A stretch of 64,000 bases of DNA from Paguma larvata (taxonomy: Eukaryota; Chordata; Mammalia; Carnivora; Viverridae), in NCBI GenBank assembly GCA_030068075.1, contig CM057839.1:52480960-52544959 (forward strand), written 5' to 3'. The notes under the pieces were generated by a model. It had not been told where the DNA came from and did not search any database. It saw nothing but the letters and a program-made list of their open reading frames with translations. Made by a program: the position numbers and the translations under genes. This document shows positions 1 to 12,165 of this stretch, one piece after another (the stretch's first letter is position 1; each line of letters begins with the position of its first letter).

Positions 1-2215
1 ATCTGAACATAAATACATATAGGAGAGGGCGCCATCCATTATCTCACGGGCTCTCTTAGAAGCCTGTGGTGTAGCCGTGCTGACGGTTATTCTTGGCAGA
101 GCCGAGCGGCCACTATCCCTGCCAAGGAAGAGACAATGCTGTTTGCATTTCTGGAAGAGGAGTGTGATATCATTATATTAAAAAAAAAAACAGTGTAACT
201 CTACTTCCTCCACCCCGAATCAATACCATAGCCAATCCCATCAACGTTTTTATAACTGAGGCATATCGCTCATTTACATTCCTGATTAAATGATTTCAAG
301 CTTGATATTTGCAAAAAAAAAAAAATGATTACTCATGTGGCAGCCAAGTAGTTAATTCCATAGGGTGAGAAATTGTATATTGACTCCAGTTAACTTCGGG
401 CCACCTGTTTGTAAACATTCTTGAGTGTCACGTGCAGTGCAGCCCCGAATGCCCCCCTCAGGGGAGGCTTCTGGGAACAAGCTCCCTGATGTGTCTTGAG
501 CTCGAAAAGAAACCAAGTCTTGAGATTTCCTAACAATATAATTTCTTCAGGATATTGAAAATTGAGAAACTTGAAAAAGTTCCATTCTTTCGTTTCCCTC
601 CTTCGTTTTCACTCTTTCGTTCTTTCTAGGACACGGTATTAAATGATACCATTTTGAAAAATGTGTAATCAAGCTTCCATGATAAAATTTACCCTTGAGA
701 GACTGCCTAACAAACTCACTATTCAAATAAGCGTTAAGGATTAAAAATAAACTACAGCAAGTGTCTTTTTGTAAGATTCCCTGAGGAGTGTACTATGTTC
801 TGATAAATGGGATATGTAGCGAAGAGCCACCAGAGTGGATTCCCCATTTTTCAATAACAACGCAAAAAGAATACAATGAGCCTTCGAATGTAAACTACTC
901 TTCTGAATACAATGAAACCTTCTTTCTGTGATTCTTAAGGTACTCCTGAACCTAGCAGTGTGGCTGGATTATCAGTAGTTCACTCACCCACCAACCAGAT
1001 TATTGAGAAGATGTGGCCTACAAAGGGGAAAGGCGGTGCGACCGCTCAGACCCGAGAACAATTCTGTTACCGCGATTTTCTGATGGGATCCAAAATGAAA
1101 TAGCGGCACAAGAAAAACTTTGCCAACCAAGATTAAATTACACTTTAAAAATTAGCACGAGGCTACTAAAATTACCAAAGTGACATGAGTGCAGGAAAAT
1201 TGATCCAAAGATTAAATTGCACCGTTGAAGAGGAGGTTTAAAGGGATTACGGCGGCTTGCTTTCCCCTTTACGAGATTCCATATAAACCATTATTCCTTA
1301 TATTAATTATGGTCAAAGTGACCTCTTCCTGTCTCCTGTATGACTTACTGTGTTTCCATGGGAACAGAGAGTGGCATGCTTAACTTCTTTAAGTAAATAA
1401 TCTGGGGAAAGCCTTGAAATCTCTCTCTTACCAGCCTGAGCCAGCCTCAGAAAAATAATTAGCCTTGTATGAAGAATGTAAGTTATTCTGGGTTATGTCC
1501 CAGGAAGCTGACGGTATGTTAATATCTTTTCTCATGCTCAGGCAAGATGTAACTAAATAATAAAACACTTTGAACATCTTATGTCTAACAATATCTGGAT
1601 TTCTCCAGAACGGTTCATCTTCGTGTCTTTGGGAACTCTGTGTGTAGCATCCTCCCTCCGCTCTGCCAGATGCAGGCCCGGAACACCGGGAGAGTGCGGC
1701 TGAGCGGGGTGTCTCCCTTCCCCACACGAGGAGCCTTTCTCAAGGGTTCGCCAGCTGCTGCCCAGATGGGCGGGTGTGCCGATAAGGTCAGAACACAGGA
1801 TGACGTGGCTAGAAGACCTCCCCACAATATTGGTCGCCTTCCGGTGCCTGCGGGCTGGTGACTTAGCTACTCGTTGGACTCCACCTGCCTTCCTGCAAGC
1901 CAACTCTTCTTGCAGGCTGCCTGGCGGGGGGTGGGGAGAAGCTGGGAGGCTTGCTCTTCTGTGGCAGAGACAGCATGCTGGGTCCCCACACGCAGGCTTT
2001 TCTTTGCTTGGTGCAGCGTTGTTCCTGAGAAGTGACTGCCCCGGAGGCTAGTTTACGCCAGTGGGGCACGAGGGAGCGAGGGGTGTCTTCTGAATAACGT
2101 CTCTTCCCGCTGCTGGAAAGGGCCTGGGTCTCTGACTTACCACATGCAGGAAAGGTGCCAAGAGACCAACAGTATCTGCTTAAGGACTCTTCTGTGCTCG
2201 GGAATAAACTTTTTG

Positions 2216-2438
2216 GGATGCCTGGGGGGTCAGTCGGCTAAGCATCCGACTCTTGATCTCAGCTCAGGTCATGATTTCACAGTTTGTGAATTCGAGCCCT
2301 ACGTCGGGCTCTGTGCTGATGGTGTGGAACCCGCTTGGGGTTCTGTGTCTCTCTCTTTCCCTGCTTCTCCTCCACTTGCTTTGCTCTCTCTCTCTTTCTC
2401 TCAAAACAAAGAAATAAATACAAAAATATTTTTAAAAA
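2216..2438 (+). mobile_element. CAN-SINE (carnivore tRNA-derived SINE)
   Basis: The element starts GGATGCCTGGGGGGTCAGTCGG and has the B-box-like GAATTCGAGCCC, a CT-rich region, and an A-rich tail with AAATAAATAC. A perfect 14-bp target duplication GAATAAACTTTTTG flanks it at 2202-2215 and 2439-2452. Substitutions in both promoter boxes suggest moderate age. Confidence 0.93.
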
Positions 2439-2823
2439 GAATAAACTTTTTGTTGTTGCTGTTAAGTCCCGGAAAACTCGGGCTGTGTTTATAAAATAGA
2501 TGGTGCTCCCGTAAGCCAGTATTCTCTGCTCCACCCCCCGCCTCCATCACAGCCTGCGTCCAGTGTCTCGGGTGGTGCCGAGGCTGCTGGGGCCGTGAGC
2601 ACACTCTGAGAAGTGCTGCTCGGCCACCCCTCATTCTGCCACCTGATCCCTGAATTGGGGTTGCGGCTGGCTTGTCTGGACAAATACTTCCGGAGGGAGC
2701 TCCATGCCCTGCAGCGTTGAGGGCAGCCCTGCCCCAGCCCCATCCCGATGCCCAGAGTGCCTCCTTTTGGAGTGAGGGCGAGAGCTCTCCTTTCCCCGTT
2801 TCCCCCAAATCAAAAGCAGCAAC

Positions 2824-3060
2824 AGCAATAGTGGAGGTAACAGCTAACAATTCTGGCGAGCCAGGCAGTGTGCTAAGCATAAGACTTGCACGATCTCATC
2901 GCGGCTTCAAGAAACATGATACAGTGAATATGATTACTGCTTCTATTTTACAGGGGATGGAGCTGGGTTTCAGAGACACAGGGGTTGGAGGTGCAGGTTT
3001 TACTCAGTTTACCTCCAGTCCTCGACATAATGCCACTGGGGTAGCCTAGGCGCAGGTAAG
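2824..3060 (+). repeat. MIR element
   Basis: GAGCCAGGCAGTGTGCTAAGC, GATCTCATCGCGGCTTCAAG and CTGCTTCTATTTTACAGGGGATGGAGCTG follow the MIR core and 3' order (ancient tRNA-derived SINE). Confidence 0.7.
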
Positions 3061-3408
3061 TGCTGCAGCAGGAGAGACAAGGAACCAAGGACACCACGAG
3101 AGTGGCAAATTTGTTGCTAAAACAGAAAAAGCCTTCCACCTGTGGCACCGTTTGGAGAGTGTTCTGCTCAAGGCCCTATTTTAAAATAGACACAGAAGTG
3201 TCTTCTGCAGGAGAATCCTGGGAATGATCCATCTGGAAGGATCCATCTGGCCCCTTATGGGCAGTCTTGAGGCCTGACTCAAACCACTTAGGGATCCTCC
3301 TTTTGTCCCGTGTCTCTCTCTTCTGAAAGGGCCACACTGATAGTCACTGACTACCAAGCTCCTGAGCCCCAGTCAGTTAATAAAGCTCCATTAAGAGAGC
3401 TATGTCCA

Positions 3409-3611
3409 GGGGCGCCTGGGTGGCTCAGTAGGTTAAGTGTCTGACTTTGGCTCAGGTCGTGATCTCATGGTTTATGGGTTCGAACCCCACATCAGGCTCT
3501 GTGCTGATAGCCTGGAGCCTGCTTCACATTCTGTGTCCCCCTCTCTCTCTGCCCCTCCCCTGCTCGTGCTCTGTCTCTCTCAAAAATAAATAAACATTAA
3601 AAAATAATTAA
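3409..3611 (+). mobile_element. CAN-SINE
   Basis: The head GGGGCGCCTGGGTGGCTCAG, B box GGGTTCGAACCCC, CT-rich tract and AATAAATAAACATTAAAAAA tail are all intact. An imperfect target duplication (AAGAGAGC..TGTCCA) is visible at 3393-3408 and 3612-3627 with two mismatches. Confidence 0.93.
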
Positions 3612-5558
3612 AAGAGAGCGGTGTCCAAACACACAGATCTCAGGATTCCTGAAGGACCGAAGTTAGATGCCTCCCTCGACCACCTGACCTCACCTGTGTT
3701 GTTATTGTGTCGTGTGCCTTTAGTTATATAAAGGTAATGGAGAACCTCTCTTCCCACTGAATCCTGTCCCCAAGATGTCCTCTGAACGCGCTGAGGAAGG
3801 CCCAAGACAAAGCCCAGGCTCACCCTCAGCTGACTCAGGGAAGGAAGGCCTGGGGTCCTCGGGCTGCTGTTCTGTCGGTGCCGCCCAGTGTCCAGACACA
3901 GAACTCAACGGCATCGCCGCGGACGCCCGCCGCACGGCCAGGCTCCTGCTAGCCCGCCTCCTGCGGTCCCGACAAACTGCAATCGATCTGTTTTTCAGTC
4001 ACACCTGTATCGCCGCGGAAGCAGCAATCTTCTTCAAATTGCTCACGGAAATTCCTTCTGCTACATTTTTGCAGGATTATTATTATTACAACTTAGCATT
4101 GACATAACATTTTGTATTTGCAGTGTGCATTATAGCCTGCACATTAGCTATTATTAGGGAGAGCTAAACAGAAGCACAATGCAGTGTCTATTTCCATCTT
4201 TGTGTGAGGCCAGTGGAATAAGGGTAATTTGGAGAGTGAAGGTAAGCTCGATCCTGTTATTATAAAGGCTTAAATGCGAGTCTGGAGGCACAACCGGCGG
4301 CAGGTGACTCAGGGAAAAGAAAAACCCTCCGTCTCCCCCTCCACACACAGCTCATCCCGACGAAGGGGTCTGTCCCAGGGGCAGCGGCCACGAGGCACTG
4401 CCGGGTGCAGACACCACTGAGAATTCACTTCCTGCCTTTCTGCTTTGCCACGGATCTTGTTATCCTCTGATACCGCCCCTAGTTCCCCCCACTGCCCTGG
4501 GGGGGAATGAGGGAAGAGGCTTGCCCACTCCTTTCAATAGCAGGATAAGTCTGCCATTTAAAATACTGTTGAAGGATGGTGTTGGCGGTGAGGGAGGCCT
4601 CTCGAGGCCTCAGGTGAGCACAGTCAGTGACTCCCATACACTGTAGCAGAGTGCCAAGCACACACCCCCCTGACCTCAGAAGCTCCCCTAACCCTGCGGG
4701 AAGAACTAGCTATAGGAATGGACCTGGTGAAAGCCAGGAGGGGCTCTCCCCATGACGTGTTGTGGTCACAGGCCCAAGGGAGAGGAGGCTTCTGGCTGGC
4801 AAGGAGTGCTGCGGGAGCCTCCTTCACGAAGGCGGTGGGGCAGGGTCTTCAAGGCAGGCCCACACTTTGCTAAGGTGAAGGGAAGCCGAGTGGAGACCTC
4901 TTTCACACAAGACCCAGCAGTCTCCAGAAGAAGGTGCCCAGGCTTCCAGAGCAGGGTGAGGGGGAAGGGGGGGAGAAGGGGTTGGGTTGTTGGAGCCCCA
5001 AATCCAGGCAGCAGGGATATCGAGAGGGGTATTTCTCCCCTCAACTCTGACTCTCCCCCCACCTTTTTTTTTATTAGACTACAGATTTCTTTTTCATTTT
5101 CAATTTTGATTTCTAAGATTCAGGACTCCCTTTTTTCTACCTTCTGCAAATTTGATTCTTTTTCAGAGCAGTCTGACTTAGACCAAGATAAATCATACAG
5201 TGACACAGGGTTTGGGGGGTAGGAACCCCCCCCTCGGCCGTGGGTGCCGCCCTCACACACAGAGCGCCTCCCTTGGGCACAGCGCTCGCTGCACCACTGG
5301 CTTTTGCTCCGGGCCGCTGCACCCTAAGTAGCTGGTCCTGTCCAAAGATATAATCTTGAAGCAGCAACCCCTCCCCTGAAGGAATTCCTCCTCTCATTTC
5401 TCATTTCCTCACCTGCCTGCAGCACAAGAACTATCACCTCCTTCCCCCACCAACTTGTGACTCCTTTCCCTTTTAACAACTGGCCATTTCTCATTTTCTT
5501 CAAGACATCTTCCCCTGAAGAAGTGAGGATTTCCTGCTCCTACTAACGCCTCCCCAGG

Positions 5559-5571
5559 CGTGCGCGCGCGT

Positions 5572-5611
<40 letters not shown>
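5559..5611. repeat. (CG)n(CA)n alternating purine-pyrimidine tract
   Basis: Fifty-three bases alternate pyrimidine and purine without a break: CGTGCGCGCGCGTG followed by about 19 CA units. It is a microsatellite and likely polymorphic. Confidence 0.97.
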
Positions 5612-5614
<3 letters not shown>

Positions 5615-7169
5615 AACTGGTGGTTTCCACCACATAAAACACAGCCACACTCGGAAATGTGAAATGAAGGTCAGCCCGAACCTTGACATTCTCAGATCTC
5701 GGCACCATCTTTCGCAAGGAGTAGCAACTTTTCCCACAGATTTTTTTATCCTAGAACAACATATACTTGGGGTAACCAAGAGGAGTCGCACAGAAAACCT
5801 TTTTCTCCCCTCAGTTTTTGTGCTTTCTATAAATTTTAACTCTCCAGTCTACTAAGAGAGAACCAAGACTGTGCTCTCAAGTGTGGGGGGAAGTGGTGGG
5901 CAGTGGCCGTGCTTGGGCTGCCCGTGAAGGCTCCTCCTCTGCACTCTCCTTGTCACCGGTGTGGAGACTGGTTGATGCGCACATCTGGTGCCTGACGTTA
6001 GGGCCCAGAGGCTCCTGTCCTCTCTAGAGAAGTAACCTCCGTAGAAAGACACTGGAATGAGTAGCTGGGGCCAGCGTTCCTCCAAGTTCCCTCCACACGC
6101 AGCCCTTGTCTGTCCCATTTTGGTATCTTAAGTGAGAATTCTTGGACCCATCCCAGACCCTCTGAAGCTGAGTGTCTGGAGCGGGGTCTGGGGATGTGCA
6201 CGTCAACAACCATCCAGGGTGGGCTGAACGCATGCCGAAGTTTTAGAACCGCTTCCCCGGCCTGTGGGCACCAGATCCCCATTCCTTCCTGACTCTCTTC
6301 CAGTCTTATCTTTCTTAAGTCATTTTTTTTTTTCACACCTGCTTTCTCTCAGCCTTTTCCAACAGCTTTTCTGTTGCTAAAAGGACCTTCTCATCTCCCA
6401 CTTTTACCCTCCAACATGGCTGCCGAGGCCTCTCCACTGTCTGCCTTGCCTTCTCACATTTCATCAATCTATCTACCGGTTCCTCTCTGAACGCTACTTA
6501 CTGCCTCTCCCGTGATGATATTGTGACTGAATGCTTTCATAAATCCTCCCGGCAGTGTCTCCAAAACACATTTTTCTGATCTAGGGGATGTTGTCGCGTA
6601 TTACTTTTCTTCGCAGCCATATTTCTGGAGAAAGTTCCTACGGCGGCGGGTCTGGGGCTTGCGCCCAAGGAGAGGCCTGGTGCGTCCGGTGGGAACTAAT
6701 GACCCTTGACCAGGGTCCTCACCCCACCTTCTTACTGAGGAGAGGGGGCCCACCCTGTGTGTGCGCTCTCCCCAGGCCAGTCGCTAGGTCCTCAGAGGCT
6801 TTTCTCTTTGGCGTGTGGCCAGGCGTCCCTGCTTCCCTCTCTGACCACTGATGGATGAGAAAACAGTTCCTGGCTGCCCTCCTAGAGCCTGAGAAAAGCA
6901 GAGACTCCGTTCTCGGCCTTCACCACATTTTTCTGCATCAGACTACCTTTGTTTTTTTTCTTTCCTCCAAATTAACCTTTTTTCCGATTAGCCAAAGGAT
7001 ACTTCACATGTTCCTCACACGGCGGGGACGAGGGGGGTTCTCCGCCTGTGTCATACAGGCCATTCTTAAACCAATAAACTAGCTCCCTTTCTTCTTTCTT
7101 TGGTCCTTTATTGTTTGCCATGTCAGTCACTTCCCTTCCCCTAAACATTTTTATCTTTTACTTCATTTT

Positions 7170-7381
7170 TTTACTTTAAAATTCTTTATGCTTATTTATT
7201 TTTTGAGAGAGAGAAAGAGAGAGAGCAAGCACAAGCCAGAGAGAGGCACAGAGAGGGACAGAGAGAAACCCCAAGTAGGCTGTCAGCACAGAGCCCGACT
7301 TGGGGCTCAAACTCACAAACCATGAGATCAAGACAGGAGCTGAAACCAAGAGTCAGCTTAATGGACCCACCCAGGTGCCCC
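7170..7381 (-). mobile_element. CAN-SINE, minus orientation
   Basis: In reverse complement it shows a GGGGCACCTGGGTGGGTCC head, a divergent B-box region and a long CT repeat before the A-rich tail. A perfect 17-bp target duplication ATCTTTTACTTCATTTT flanks it at 7153-7169 and 7382-7398. Confidence 0.93.
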
Positions 7382-7497
7382 ATCTTTTACTTCATTTTCA
7401 TTTTCTTCTCATACTTTACTACCTTACCTCCACCTGTGTTTCTCCCCCTTTCTTTCTCACCTATTATTGACAGACATCAATCCTCATGTTAGATACC

Positions 7498-7640
7498 AGT
7501 GGTTTCCAAGCTTCTGTGCAGCAGAAACACCTGAGGAGTATTTTCTAACTTACATGAGTGGGCGTGGACTCCCAGGCATTGCCAGGAAAGCTTCCCAGCT
7601 CTTTCTCCTGTGGAGCCGGGGCTGTGAGCCACTCATCTAC
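7498..7640 (+). mobile_element. MER5-like hAT fragment
   Basis: CAGTGGTTTCCAAGCTTCTGTGCAGCAGAAACACCTGAGGAGTATTTT resembles the start of MER5A/B, and GGGGCTGTGAGCCACTC resembles a decayed right end. The middle is poorly matched. Confidence 0.6.
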
Positions 7641-9389
7641 ACCTTCTGTTACTGCTCACCAGGACCAGCTCTCCACGTTGCCAGAGTACCAGGTATTTGC
7701 AAAATGTCATGGAGTCCCTTACTCAATCATTTCTTCCAGCCTCAAGTAAACTCTCTTAGGATGAGCCTTACGTGCCTATGGAGAAGGCTGAGGCTTGACA
7801 GAGACACATTGTTTGCCAAGCCACTGCCAGAAACAAAACTAAGATACCTCCCTCCAGGGGCCTCTAGCTTCATCTGACTCAAAGTTGTTTCTTTATTATA
7901 TTCAGTGTCTCTAAACTCTTCCAGGAACACCAGTTCTCACTCATCTATCCATTTCCTTGGACCCTTTCTAATGATTTTACCACCCAAATGGCCTCCTCAT
8001 CAAATGAGTGTCAAGGTGAACTTGGCCTTCCTTAGGCCCAGAAAATAGGAAGCAAATGTGGAAGGAAGCCTTCCAAATACGTATTTTCAGAACCCTGGAT
8101 CTCTCCTCCCTTAAGATGGCTTCAGTTCACATTCTTCAACCGGACACATCTTCTCATTACTTCTTTCATCCCCAGAGCTTGAGAGCTACAAAATCCTGCT
8201 TCAGAAAACTCCGCATTCATCTTCCCCGAGTCCTTGGGCAGGGAAAAGTGCACGTATTTTAAAAACTGTCTAGATGGTTAAATTATAGCAATTTTTCTCT
8301 GGGAGAGAGTTGTTCAGATATTAAAACCTTCTATGTATTGAGTGTGATAATCTTTCTCACATCCCCACAAAAAAAAAGAGAGCAGTTTTTGCTTTGCTCA
8401 TTAAAATGATTTGTTTTTGGTTTTTGATGACTGTAATTTTTCAGGTAGCAATGTTTTATTCTTACTAGCAACTCCTTAAAAACCCTCTGCAAGTGCGGAA
8501 GCCCCAGTTAAGCACTATTCATCAAACGCTAAACGCCTTTAAACAGCTCCACCCCTTTTTCTAATTGAGAAATAGAGCTGTTTGGGCAAGTTTATGAGGT
8601 GACCTTGACTGAATTAAAGAGGTCACCTATGGAACAGACTTCAAACTCACATTCAATGATTTTAAAGAAATGACTTCCCTCCAATTAAGCAGGAATTAGC
8701 ATGAAATATTTTGTTTCTGAAAGGTTAAGAGAATTCCTCTGAGAAACCAGCTCTCTTGTTGCTCGTTCTTTATCGAACACGAGAGACAAGGTGCCATGGA
8801 TAGTTCTACAGAAAGTGCTTTGTTAACATGGTGCTGATGACTGTCATCAATTAGAACATTCCTTAGAGTCGTAAATGTTGTATTGAAGGGGCAAAAAGTC
8901 CATTTTAAGTTATAATTTCTATTTCAAAAGCCCAAAGACCCAACAACTTCTAATTGCTAAGAAAAATCAAGATACATTTTCCATCTGCGTTAATTTCAGC
9001 GTCGTTCTAGGGGGCAAAGATATTACCTTATTTCTTTGCCGTTCCTCATTTTAGCTACATCCCTCACCTTGCCATAGTCTCCCATCTTTTAATAGCCTGA
9101 AAGGGACATGTTTTTCCCCCTGCTCTAAATAGTAACACATAGTGTTTGATATAGAGGTATGGAAGCAGGATTGCCCAGAGGAGGGAGAATGGACCGGATA
9201 CATGTGGCAGTGTGGGGACTACAGGGCATTGTTTCTGAGGAGCATTAGTCCTGAGAAGAACACCAGCCATGCTTTTTTACATCCCTGCTCCTGCCAACTT
9301 CAGAGAGGCATGGAGACACAGACTATACACAGGAGGGAGGCAGAGGGGGTACTACAGAGGGCGGGAAGGGACTTGAAAGTCACATTCCT

Positions 9390-9500
9390 CTTATGAGATT
9401 TGGGGCAAGTTAGTAAACCTCCATTAGACCTCAGGGTCCTCATCTGAAAAACATCGTCAGTACTGTGAGGATTAAACAAATAATACTTGTGGGGCTTGGG
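9390..9500 (+). repeat. MIR fragment
   Basis: GATTTGGGGCAAGTTAGTAAACCTCC, CTCAGGGTCCTCATCTGAAAAAC and CTGTGAGGATTAAACAAATAATA match the MIR central region in order. Confidence 0.7.
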
Positions 9501-11839
9501 GTTTATTTTTATTTTTTTGAGGGGGGGTGTCCAAAACTGACAAAAAAAGTCCTTTAAAACAGATTAGAAATTAGTTCTTCCTAGTTTTAATTTCCTATCC
9601 CTTCATTTCACAACCTCTTGTCTACGTACTGTACAACGCAATATGGCCGTTCAGGAAGGAAAAGATCTCCACCTGGTCTTTGAGGAACACATGGGGTGGA
9701 AGGTCCTCTCATGTCATGTTTTTATTCTTCTTTGATTGAGACAAAATATAACTTTCTTCAGGGAGAAGATGGAGTTCAGATGAATAGGTTTATACAACGT
9801 GTTTTCAGATCATCTCAGCCCTCATGACTGCACGGGTCAGGGTATATCTGCGCAGGGTTACTTGGGCTGTAACTCCTGAGGGTCCAGGCAGCAGACACGG
9901 CATGGACCCACGAGCCAGCGCTATTCCAGGAAAGGAGAACTTCGGTGGCGCGCTGCCAGGATTCTTCACAGTTACAGAAGTAATACTCTCAGATCAAAGA
10001 CTGAGTCTCAGTTAGTCTTCTAAGACTTGCGTGCCAATTCCCCCTTAATCTGGCACTGCAAGACCAATGGTATCATGATTCCATCCACGTCGTAAGAATT
10101 CTGTGAATATTCATTTTAATTTTATCACTGCTGTGTAGTATGGCATCGCTTGACACACTTCATGGAGGCAAAGAGCTAAGGATAGAGAAATGGATGCCTT
10201 TAGGGTGCTCAGGTTATACAAACTATTCTAGAGAAGTGTGGTATGGCAGGTGGAGACAATTCCCGAAAAATTGATAAACCACTAAAAGAAGAATAAAATT
10301 TCTTATCCTACCTCTACAAGATTCCCCAAATATGTGTTGTCATTTAAGTTGGGTCTGAAAACTTGTAATTACAAACACTGCCCAACATTAACTCGCAGAA
10401 TTTATCTGACATTATAACTAATTATTGTTAGAGGTTAAAAAAATACATTTTTCATTAAATTAAAACAGGGGATGGGGAAGGAGAGGACATATTTCTAGTA
10501 AGATCTCTCCCGGGTCAAAACTTCCCTTATTCTGTGCATCTCAACAGGATTGGTATTGTTGTAGATGCTGTCCCTCAGGCCTTTAAGACTTAGTGGGAGG
10601 TACATCTCATTAAAGAAATAAGTCCTGAAATTAGATAGTCAATAAACTGGTGATCTTCTCATAGGTTCTCCCAGGCCCTGGGGACGCAAAGGAAATATGG
10701 GATGAGAAGGGAAATGAAAAGGGTTAATACTGTAGTTCGGGTCATTCCAGATCAACCATCAAGTCTGTGCCTGTGTTTTGAGAAGTATCTTGATTTTTTC
10801 TCTTTTCTGGAGAGCTGGGGAGTGGAAAACATGAGTTGTGACAGCGTGTACCATTTACTAAAGGAAAGGCATGACACGGCACTTCCCAATGTACTTCACC
10901 TCTTCAAAGCATTTCTTCTTCTTCTTGCCTAAAGCCATTGAACAGATTGCTTTTGAGGAAATAAATATCGCTCAACTAGAAAACAGATTGTGCCAATTTC
11001 CTGAGTATTTTTAAAAACTGGCATTTCTGTTGGAACGGTCTTAAAACAGTTTGCTAGATGCACTGCCTATGTTGAAGTCAATCTCTTTCTAGTAGAAAAT
11101 ACAGAAAATAATGGGGACACTAAACATGAACACCTGTCAGTTTTGTCTGGCTTAACACTTTAAGGTAATACACTCCCTAGTCTACCTTTGTCTCCAAATG
11201 GCATCATGGCGCCATGCAGACATTCAAAATCCTTGGTTGATTTTATTTGGTTACAGACTCTTATGATGCCACTTAAGGCATTTGAGGGATATTCTGGAGC
11301 TTTCTTCCTGTAAAATTTAGTGGTGCCATGTGAAGGTTATTAACCTGGAAAGGAGGAAAGTAGTACTGAGCTCTAGACTTTATCTTGGGGAAATATCTTC
11401 TCAACGCGTGACTGCATTTTCCTATCTGTGAAAACAGGAAGTGGCTGTGCAAGACGGTTTCTAAGGGTCTCTTCCGCATCTGAGGAGAGGCATTATTGCC
11501 ACTCCCTGTGGGTAAGAATTCAACATGTCTGTCTCCTTTAGAACTTGAATTATTTCTTCACTCTTAATTTAAGAGTTATGCGAATATGGTCAGCCTTTGA
11601 AATAGGAAATTGTAAGACAATGTGGTCTGGAAATTAAATGTGGAAATTCCCTAATGTAAAGCAAAAGAAGGCAACACAACGAATTTCCATTATCTGATGC
11701 TGGTTCCTATTTGTTACTACTTTTAATTTTCCTGTTTGACTGGATATGGCTAGGTATTACCCAATCAATGTGCATTTTATCACAGGTTCTTCTAGGTAAT
11801 TTAAAAAGTAATACTTATTAATTATTAGTTCAATTATTA

Positions 11840-12165
11840 AAATAATACATGTATATACTGTAGAAATTTCTGAGATGCAAAGAGAAGAAAACAAAAATCA
11901 CCTATAATCATACCATCCAGAAATAATTACTGAATATTTTGACCTATATCCCTATATATTTTCCCCTAACATACAAATTATGAATATAATACATATACCA
12001 CATGATCCGTACATGGATTTGTAACTGATTTTATCACTTAGCAATACACTGAGAATCTCTCATGCCATTATATAGTCTTCTGGAATATGATCTTTCTCCA
12101 GGCTGCTTATAGATATAGAATTAATTAACCAATATCCCAGTGTTAGATATTTACATGTTTTTAAA
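11840..12165 (+). repeat. Old LINE-type interspersed repeat, family not assigned
   Basis: The run CAAAAATCACCTATAATCATACCATCCAGAAATAATTACTGAATATTTTGACCTATATC, later TTATCACTTAGCAATACACTGAG and GCCATTATATAGTCTTCTGGAATATGAT, resembles a common mammalian LINE 3' sequence. I cannot name the subfamily. Confidence 0.5.

Noticed and set aside
2401..2880. 159-codon open frame on the minus strand
   Set aside because: It starts in MIR-like sequence and ends in a CAN-SINE tail, with no recognisable domain.
10060..10175. Possible L1-type fragment (CACTGCTGTGTAGTATGGCATCG)
   Set aside because: Only a short phrase resembles the family; too little to call.
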